Below are positions 1 to 6,441 of a DNA stretch of 9,203 nucleotides, piece by piece. The translations under genes were made by a program, and so were the position numbers. Under the pieces are notes generated by a model, which saw nothing but the letters and a program-made list of their open reading frames with translations, made no database searches and had not been told where the DNA came from. This DNA comes from CAG-307 sp964524125 (GTDB lineage: Bacteria; Bacillota_I; Bacilli_A; Acholeplasmatales; Anaeroplasmataceae). The DNA is taken from the NCBI GenBank assembly GCA_964524125.1, contig CAZGBY010000052.1, positions 1-9,203 of the forward strand, read 5' to 3'. Each line of letters opens with the position of its first letter. Positions within the stretch are counted from its first letter, which is position 1.

Positions 1-1549
1 ATACAATATTAATTTCACTACCAATAGTAGCTGTAATTCCATTTACAACTAAACTTGTTAGATTTGCACCTGTTTCTGAAGCTTCTTTTGTAATAGAAAT
101 TGTATATTTTTTAGTAGATTTATCTTCTGCAGTTATTGTAACTTCACAAGTTTTAGTTTCTTCTAATGTTGTTGTAAAATTATATTCTTTATTTTCAATA
201 CCACCAGTTGCTTTTGAACTTGTAGGTGTAACTGTAACTTTAAAACCTTTACAATCATATGCAACAGTAGCTTTATAATCAGAATCAAGTTTAATTTCAT
301 TTCCATCTAAATCAAAAACTTTAATTGTTGCTGAAGTATCTGAATTTAATCTTATAATATCTACTTTATAAGTTTTTATACTACCTGATTGAGATGTAAC
401 TTCAATACTTAAAGTTGATGTATCTTTACTTATTGTATAAGCACTACCGCTTGTATGAGTTGATCCATTTATTTTAATTGTTGATAGAGAATTATTTACT
501 GTAGGAGTTACAGTTAATGAATCAACACTTGAAGAAACACTTAAAGTATAGCTTTCAATTGATGAAGAGAAAGATTTATCAAGTGTACCTTTAGAGAATA
601 CTAAACTCTTAAGTTTATTATCTGTTGACTTATCTCTTGTAATTTTTAAAGTGTATTTACCTTCTGTTTTTCCATCTTGAGCTTTAGTATTAATTGTAAG
701 TGTAACACTTCCACCATTTGATACATTAACATCAAATGAATTACCAGAATATGTTTTACCATCAGTTGATGAAATAGATTCAACAGTAGCGCCATCAGTT
801 GGAGCAATTCCAACTGTGGCTTTTTGTGTGTTTTCATCTAAATTATAAGTATAACTTGCATCTGAACCTGATGGAGTATTATTATTTACTTTTAATGATA
901 TACTTGCATCACTAGATGGCTCAGTCACACTTGTTTCTGCAGTTTTCCCTGTTTGAAGTGTATTTTTTAGAAAATTAAATGTTGTTGTATTTCCTATAAC
1001 ACTTGTTGTTTTAAAAAATGCCATATTTGTTGTATTAGATTTTTCTGTAGGATAAACTTTTATGCTTGTTGCACTAATATCAGATGGTAAAGTTATCTTT
1101 AGAGTACCTAGTAACATTCTATTATAAGTTGGAAGTCCAGCAACTTGTTCATCAGTAGTTAACGGTGTACACACATAACTAACATAATAATATCCAGATT
1201 TTAATGATCCAGTCGTATCATTTTTAAAATATGAAGAGTAATCAATACCATTATGGATAAAATTCGGATTAAATTCATATTCTAATTTTGAATGTATGGC
1301 AGTGCCATCCTGATCATCTACTTTAACACCAACTTTAGCAGATGACAAATAATATGATTGATCTTGATTTAAATATATATTATAACTAATACTTCCACCT
1401 TTAGTTACACTACTTAAACCTTTTTCTGGTTCTATATCAAAATATAATTGTTCTGCAGCTTTACATATACTAAACCTAATAAATGCAAGCCCAATCATTA
1501 CTACAAAAACCATTAAAGTTTTTATAAACAAATTAAATTTTCTATTCAT
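1..1549 (-). CDS. Secreted cadherin-like beta-sandwich repeat protein, 3' end missing
   Basis: The frame is open from the ATG at 1549-1547 to the left edge, giving 516 residues with no stop, so the C-terminus lies outside the window. Residues 1-32 form a signal peptide: NRK charge, hydrophobic core about 12-28, likely cleavage near CKAA. Residues 33-205 are an unassigned Ser/Thr/Tyr-rich beta domain; a pattern of GGSISYNIYL early and LLGTLKITLP late loosely recalls a cohesin fold, but this is weak. Residues about 215-308, 311-400 and 406-490 are tandem repeats of the cadherin-like beta-sandwich type (PF12733 pattern): an 'LKSLVFSKGTL..SF' opening in the second copy and a closing 'tv.a.dg.tk.Y.i.I.r' strand, seen as KYTLKITR, TYKVDIIR and KYTISITK. 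A fourth copy begins at 495 (ANLTSLVVNG). The start overlaps the upstream TGA as ATGA and has its own Shine-Dalgarno, so it is probably co-translated with the dockerin gene. A surface or scaffold role is inferred. No Trp was seen in this part. Confidence 0.88.
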   Translation of the reverse strand, partial: MNRKFNLFIKTLMVFVVMIGLAFIRFSICKAAEQLYFDIEPEKGLSSVTKGGSISYNIYLNQDQSYYLSSAKVGVKVDDQDGTAIHSKLEYEFNPNFIHNGIDYSSYFKNDTTGSLKSGYYYVSYVCTPLTTDEQVAGLPTYNRMLLGTLKITLPSDISATSIKVYPTEKSNTTNMAFFKTTSVIGNTTTFNFLKNTLQTGKTAETSVTEPSSDASISLKVNNNTPSGSDASYTYNLDENTQKATVGIAPTDGATVESISSTDGKTYSGNSFDVNVSNGGSVTLTINTKAQDGKTEGKYTLKITRDKSTDNKLKSLVFSKGTLDKSFSSSIESYTLSVSSSVDSLTVTPTVNNSLSTIKINGSTHTSGSAYTISKDTSTLSIEVTSQSGSIKTYKVDIIRLNSDTSATIKVFDLDGNEIKLDSDYKATVAYDCKGFKVTVTPTSSKATGGIENKEYNFTTTLEETKTCEVTITAEDKSTKKYTISITKEASETGANLTSLVVNGITATIGSEINIV

Positions 1550-3576
1550 AAAATTACACCTTCGTTTCTATCGTTTGAAAGAATATAAAACTCATTTTTA
1601 TTTACTGATGTGCAAACAATATAATTATTAATATTTTCTAACTTAAAATAATATTGTTCTTCACCTGATGAATATTGTTTTTCTTCTGTAATAATTTCTT
1701 CTTTATAAATATCAATTTCATTTGAATCATTTATTTCAATTATAGTTACAAAATCAATTAAATATTCTTGTGTATCTTCAAATTCTATCAGTTCAATACC
1801 ATCAAATAAATCAACTTGTCCATTATAATGATATTGCCAAGTATAAACGTCATCATTTTCAATATATCCATCATTATTTGAATCCATACTAATTATTATA
1901 CATTCAGAATAATTTTCATAATTTAAAGTTTTAAAATAAGCAAATATACTTGTAAAGTCAGAAGCATCTACATATCCATCACAATTTGTATCACCAAGTA
2001 CAGAAATATATATCTTGTCACATAAGATATTTTCTATATAATATTCAACGATAAATCCAGTTGTAACAACATAGTCTTCTCCTGAAAATTCATCACTTGA
2101 AATTTCATTATATTGACTATCATAAACCTTTAATTCACATAAACCATTTATATAATCAGTATATTGTTTAAATTGTGTTAATAATTTTAAAATAGATAAT
2201 TCTGGTAAAACATAAGATAAAACTACAGTTTGATTTGAATCATATTTTGTATGTGAAACATCTATAATTAAATATTCAATTTCTCCATCACCATAATCAG
2301 TGATTTGAATAGATTTAAATACAAATGAACATCCATCTACAAGTTCTAATACTTTTCCGGGAATAGGTTCTTCTGGATCTTCAGGGTCTGTAGGTTGTGG
2401 ATCTTCAGGGTCTGNNNNNNNNNNNNNNNNNNNNNNNNNNNNNNNNNNNNNNNNNNNNNNNNNNNNNNNNNNNNNNNNNNNNNNNNNNNNNNNNNNNNNN
2501 NNNNNNNNNNNNNNTGGATCTTCAGGGTCTGTAGGTTGTGGATCTTCAGGGTCTGGATCTGTTTCAGGGCTCTTTATTGAGAATTTTTCAAATATTTCTC
2601 CTTCGAAATTACCAATACCAGAAATTGTAATCGTCGCGTTATCACCAACTTCAGTATTGTTATCATATGATACTTTATAATCAGTATCTATTGATAATTT
2701 TTCATCAAGATACTTTATTAAAATATCAAATGTAATTTCTTCACCAGTGTATTCTTGATCTGTAATTTCAGTTTCTAACATATCATCTTTTAAACTTACT
2801 TTATTAATAATATATTCAAATACAATATCATTGATTGTCAAATTATCATCATTATAAGAGATAGTAATATAATATTTACCTGTATTAGTACTTGAAGAAT
2901 TAGAATATATAACTTTATAAGTAGATGATTCAATTATATTATCATTAATAGTTAATGTAACTTTAGGTAATTGAACTTTAAAATTATAATCAAAATCATT
3001 ATTATCCAATTCAATTTTAATATCAATATCATCATCTAATACTATATATTCTAAATTTGTAATAGGATTTTCTTTAGTACCATATGAGTTATCTTCTAAT
3101 TTAATATTTCTCTTACTAACTTCAAAATCAATAGTACCTGATATATATTCATCATCTATTTTAGTTAAAATATTTAATACATACTTACCTGTATAAATTA
3201 AATTTTGAATAATTTGTGCATCACTATCTTTAATTTCTATAGAATAATCAGTAATCTCTTCTTCGTTATATTCAACAGTTATATCTAGATCAATAGTTTT
3301 ACCTGTATATACAAGTTTAGTATTATTTATAGTTATAACTAATTCTTTATCAGAAGATGCAGTATCTACAATGGTAAATTTTTCTGTAATAGTTCCCCAG
3401 AAATTCTTACCAGTACCAGTAATACCAGAAATTGTAATCGTCGCTTCACCAACTTCTGTGTTATTACTATAGCTTACTGTATAATCTTTATTTTCAACTA
3501 GTTTATAACCATTATATTTAAATATAATTTCTTGTTTAATAGCCTTACCAGTATATATTACTGGAGATAAAATCTT
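1546..3576 (-). CDS. C-terminal part of the giant surface protein: Ig-like repeats, DP linker, dockerin
   Basis: This is the in-frame continuation of the gene at 3577-8859 after a TAG codon: 676 residues including 34 unknown ones in the N gap, ending in TGA. It has no credible start of its own. The first start-like codon is a TTG at 3009 without a Shine-Dalgarno site, and the first ATG (2781-2779) is also inside a domain. Residues 1-336 hold the rest of the Ig-like domain cut by the TAG, then at least three more Ig-like domains. Residues about 337-407 are the DPEDPQPT linker. Residues about 408-526 are a beta-rich module of the kind often found just before a dockerin (YxxGLCELKVYD, then a TTGFIVEYY strand). 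Residues 527-586 are a dockerin, and about 90 acidic residues follow. No LPXTG sorting signal or C-terminal membrane segment is visible. If the TAG is a real terminator, this half is an untranslated remnant unless it is reached by readthrough or reinitiation. Confidence 0.8.
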   Translation of the reverse strand, partial: KILSPVIYTGKAIKQEIIFKYNGYKLVENKDYTVSYSNNTEVGEATITISGITGTGKNFWGTITEKFTIVDTASSDKELVITINNTKLVYTGKTIDLDITVEYNEEEITDYSIEIKDSDAQIIQNLIYTGKYVLNILTKIDDEYISGTIDFEVSKRNIKLEDNSYGTKENPITNLEYIVLDDDIDIKIELDNNDFDYNFKVQLPKVTLTINDNIIESSTYKVIYSNSSSTNTGKYYITISYNDDNLTINDIVFEYIINKVSLKDDMLETEITDQEYTGEEITFDILIKYLDEKLSIDTDYKVSYDNNTEVGDNATITISGIGNFEGEIFEKFSIKSPETDPDPEDPQPTDPEDPXXXXXXXXXXXXXXXXXXXXXXXXXXXXXXXXXXDPEDPQPTDPEDPEEPIPGKVLELVDGCSFVFKSIQITDYGDGEIEYLIIDVSHTKYDSNQTVVLSYVLPELSILKLLTQFKQYTDYINGLCELKVYDSQYNEISSDEFSGEDYVVTTGFIVEYYIENILCDKIYISVLGDTNCDGYVDASDFTSIFAYFKTLNYENYSECIIISMDSNNDGYIENDDVYTWQYHYNGQVDLFDGIELIEFEDTQEYLIDFVTIIEINDSNEIDIYKEEIITEEKQYSSGEEQYYFKLENINNYIVCTSVNKNEFYILSNDRNEGVIL
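1557..1562 (-). promoter_or_regulatory. Ribosome binding site for the cadherin-like gene
   Basis: AAGGTG on the minus strand lies 7 bases before the ATG at 1549. It is inside the last codons of the upstream gene, whose TGA shares the ATGA with this start. Together they fix the start and suggest translational coupling. Confidence 0.65.
1819..1998 (-). other. Dockerin domain with two calcium loops
   Basis: Residues 527-586 of the C-terminal part carry two EF-hand-like 12-residue loops, each fitting D-x-N-x-D-G-x5-D. The first is D529, N531, D533, G534, D540; the second is D565, N567, D569, G570, D576. They are about 36 residues apart, as in type I-like dockerins. All calcium-ligand positions are kept, so the fold should be intact. 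Dockerins dock to cohesin domains. The insert between the loops is longer and more acidic than in classical cellulosomal dockerins, and specificity cannot be read from this sequence. Confidence 0.85.
2375..2555 (-). repeat. 24-bp tandem repeat encoding DPEDPQPT, interrupted by the N gap
   Basis: One full 24-base unit (2375-2398) and 16 bases of the next (2399-2414) lie left of the gap; one full unit (2516-2539) and 16 bases of another (2540-2555) lie right of it. Each unit encodes the eight residues DPEDPQPT. Acidic-proline linkers like this keep surface domains extended and apart. The unit is a multiple of three, so changes in copy number keep the frame. The identical copies explain why the assembly broke here. 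Confidence 0.93.
2415..2514. other. Assembly gap of 100 Ns
   Basis: Exactly 100 Ns is a common placeholder for a gap of unknown size. If only whole repeat units are missing, the true gap should be 7 + 24n bases (7, 31, 55, 79, 103 and so on); 100 is not in that series. All of these values and 100 leave remainder 1 on division by 3, so the frame agrees on both sides, although the length is wrong or at least unproven. Confidence 0.95.
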
Positions 3577-6441
3577 CTAGTCTTTAGTAACATTTCCTAA
3601 ATTAACTGCATTAATTTGATAATAGAATGTAACTTCATTAAAGGAAATACTATCATTACTTGAAGATACTGTAACTTTATAAAGTCCAGTATTTATAGAT
3701 TCATCGGCGCTATATTTTACAGTATAATATATAGAATCTAATTTATTACCATTTAATAATACAGTAACATCAGGTTTTTGATCTTTAAAATTAAATGATA
3801 TAGTATTAAAACTTATAGAAATATCTAATTGGTTATCATTTAAATTAATAGAATACTCTAAATCTTGGATAGGTTGAGAATTACTGCCAGGTTGTCCATC
3901 TAAAATTTCATTAATAATTTCTACTTTATTAATATTAAATGTATATTCTAAACTACCTTTATAATTATTAATACCATTAATAGTTAAATAAGACATACCT
4001 ACTTCAATATTATCATTATAAATGACTTCATAATCAGTATTCTCAATTAAAGGATATGATTGATATATTAATTCTAATTCTTGAAGAATTTCTAAACCAG
4101 TGAAATTAAAATCTTTAATTTTTGATTTTAACATATCTTCTTTTATTTCAATAGAATTAATTACATATTCAAATGTAACTTTTGAAAATTTAATTGTATC
4201 ATTATCTGCCCAAATAGTAATTATATATGTACCTGCATTAATAGAATCTTGACATTCTATCTCATATAAATCAGAAGATATTTCATTTCCTTCAATATAG
4301 ACTGTAACATTTGGTTTTTGTATATTAAAGTTATAATCAAATTCATTATTATCTATTTTAATTTGTAATTGAGAATCTTCTTGATTTGGATCATCAAATT
4401 CATTTAATTCAATTGTATAATATTGTTCACCAAATCCAAATATATCAGTACTATTTACAGTTACAAGTAATCTATATTTACCTATACTTATAGGATCTTC
4501 AATTATTTGATTATACTCATCATATATTTCTATAGTAAAATCAAATCTTTGTACACCTTTATAATATACTTCAATATTTGGAATAATAGTTGAACCATTA
4601 TATTTAAATGAATTATTATCTAGATATACATCTAAATGTTCTATTGTATCAGAAATAATAATTTTAAAGCTTCTTTCCATTTCGCCTTCAAAATTATTAA
4701 TACCTTCTACTTTAACGGTTGCGTCACCAACTTCTTTATTATTAGTATAAGTAACTTTATAATCTGTATATTCTACTAATTTTCTAGTTAAATAACTATA
4801 AGATATCTTTTGAATTATATCACTACCTGTATAAATAACATAGGCTTCTATTTCACTATTATCTATAATATCATTAATATCTATTTTAGTAATTTCATAA
4901 TTAAATACTACTTTATTAAACTTAATATTATCATTATCTGCCCATACTGATATGGTATAATTACCAACATCTATAGAATTTTTTGAATATTCTATATTAT
5001 AATTATCATTAGATATTACATTACCATTTAATGTTACTTTAACTTTTGGTTGTTGTAGCTTAAAATTATATGATGTAGTTATATATTCAATTTCAATATC
5101 TAAAATATTTTCATTTTCATCTTGATAATGATAATTATCCTCATCTGTAATTATACCTTCATCTTTTGTTTCTAATGATGATGAAATTATACTAAATTCT
5201 ACACTACCTTTTGCATATAATTCTTCATTATTTATAGTTACATTTAATGTATATGTACCTACATCAGTAGGATTTATTGTTAATAAATCTGTTGTATAAT
5301 CATATCTTATAGCACCGGCATATTTAACTATAATTTCTGGTGTTATCATATTTCCAGTATATTCAAATGAATTTATGTTATCTTTTAATGATACAACAAG
5401 TGTATGTGCATCTAAAGATTTTACTATTTCAAATGTTTTTATATATTCACCTTCAAAATTATTAATACCTTTTATAATAATTGAAGCTTGTCCTATATCT
5501 GTATTATTTAAATATGTAACTTCATAATCAGTATTTATAGATAGTGGATTTTCTAAATATTCTAAAGTAATTGATGGTTTTATTTCATTTGAAGTATATA
5601 TTACTTCTTTTTCTATATTAGAACTATCTAATACATCATTAATATCTATTTTTGTTATTTCATAGTTAAATACAACTTTATCAAATTTTATATATTCACC
5701 AGATGCATAAATAGTTACGGTATAAGTTCCATTATTTATAGAATCCGAATCACTATATTCTACTGTATATAAATTAGATGGTATTAAAACTTTATCTATA
5801 TAAGCTTCTACAGTAGGTTTTTGTACATTAAAATTATATGAGAAAACATTATTATTAAGTTTAATATTTAATTCATAATCTTTATTTGTTATAAATATTT
5901 CTTCTTCATCTGATGGTAATGATGGAGTACCATTATTACCATCTTCTATATCTATTGATACTGAATAGATTATAAATGAATATTCAAGTTGTCCTTCATA
6001 ATTTAAATTTAAAGCTTTTATTACTACCCATGCAGTTCCTAATTCTTTATTATTTAAATATGTTAATTTATAATCTGTATTTTCAACTAAAGTTTCTGTT
6101 TTATATTTTAGTATTATATCTTGAGTTTGTTCTAAACCTGTATATGGTTTATCTTTTATTTTACAGTCTAGAGTTGTAGAATTAAGATTTATTTTATTAA
6201 TAATTAATAATTCTTCTTCCGATTCAAATAATAAAGCTGAATAAGTTTCGTCTTCTTCTTTAGTAATTCTTATTTTATATGAACCTGCATTTTTAGGGAT
6301 TGTGGTTGTATATTCTTCATCTACTAGATATTCTACTTTTAATGTTATATCTTCTTTCATAGCAGTTTGGTATGTAGGAGTGTAGATTATATCATCATCT
6401 AGGTAGTTAAATTCATATTTTGTAGGATCTATGTTTATATC
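2566..6441 (-). repeat. Array of about 14-15 Ig-like (MBG/bacterial Ig type) domains across the TAG
   Basis: Beta-sandwich units of about 70-85 residues repeat from 6441 to 2566. Three kinds alternate. Type A carries 'F.YNF..QKP.V...I.G..I....Y.V.YS...' and closes with 'I.F.KV.F.Y.I'. Type B carries 'YTG..I...I...Y....L...TDY.V.Y.NN.EVG.A...I.GI.NFEGE....F.I'. A shorter third kind carries 'F.Y.G..I.P.I.V.Y.G..R.D.T', with clear copies at about 5419-5170, 4640-4400 and 3365-3100. A and B follow each other as pairs, in six A-B pairs. The pattern resembles MBG/Ig-like stalk repeats of bacterial surface proteins. Boundaries are approximate because they were read by eye. Confidence 0.75.
3577..3579 (-). 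other. In-frame TAG codon inside an Ig-like domain
   Basis: The codon order is AAA GAC TAG AAG ATT. Residues before (INAVNLGNVTKD) and after (KILSPVIYTG) align without any indel to the intact type B domains ITKIDINDVLDS-S-NIEKEVIYTS and INDIIDN-S-EIEAYVIYTG, where the TAG position is Ser. The frame downstream is open for another 676 codons. This fits a single nonsense substitution such as TCG to TAG, a base-call error, or true readthrough. Confidence 0.93.

Noticed and set aside
646..837. A 63-codon minus-strand frame
   Set aside because: It lies out of frame inside the cadherin-like gene, which has much stronger domain evidence.
2375..2555. A CRISPR array at the 24-bp repeats
   Set aside because: The repeats abut without unique spacers and encode an in-frame DPEDPQPT linker.
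2395..2580. A plus-strand frame across the gap
   Set aside because: Low-complexity translation of the 24-bp repeat and the Ns (WIFRV repeats).
1546..3009. An independent gene starting at 3009
   Set aside because: The codon at 3009-3007 is TTG inside an Ig-like domain, with no Shine-Dalgarno site. The frame is open and homologous for another 567 bases upstream to the TAG.
5976..6179. A 67-codon plus-strand frame
   Set aside because: Leucine- and tyrosine-rich antisense of the Ig-like array, with no Shine-Dalgarno site.
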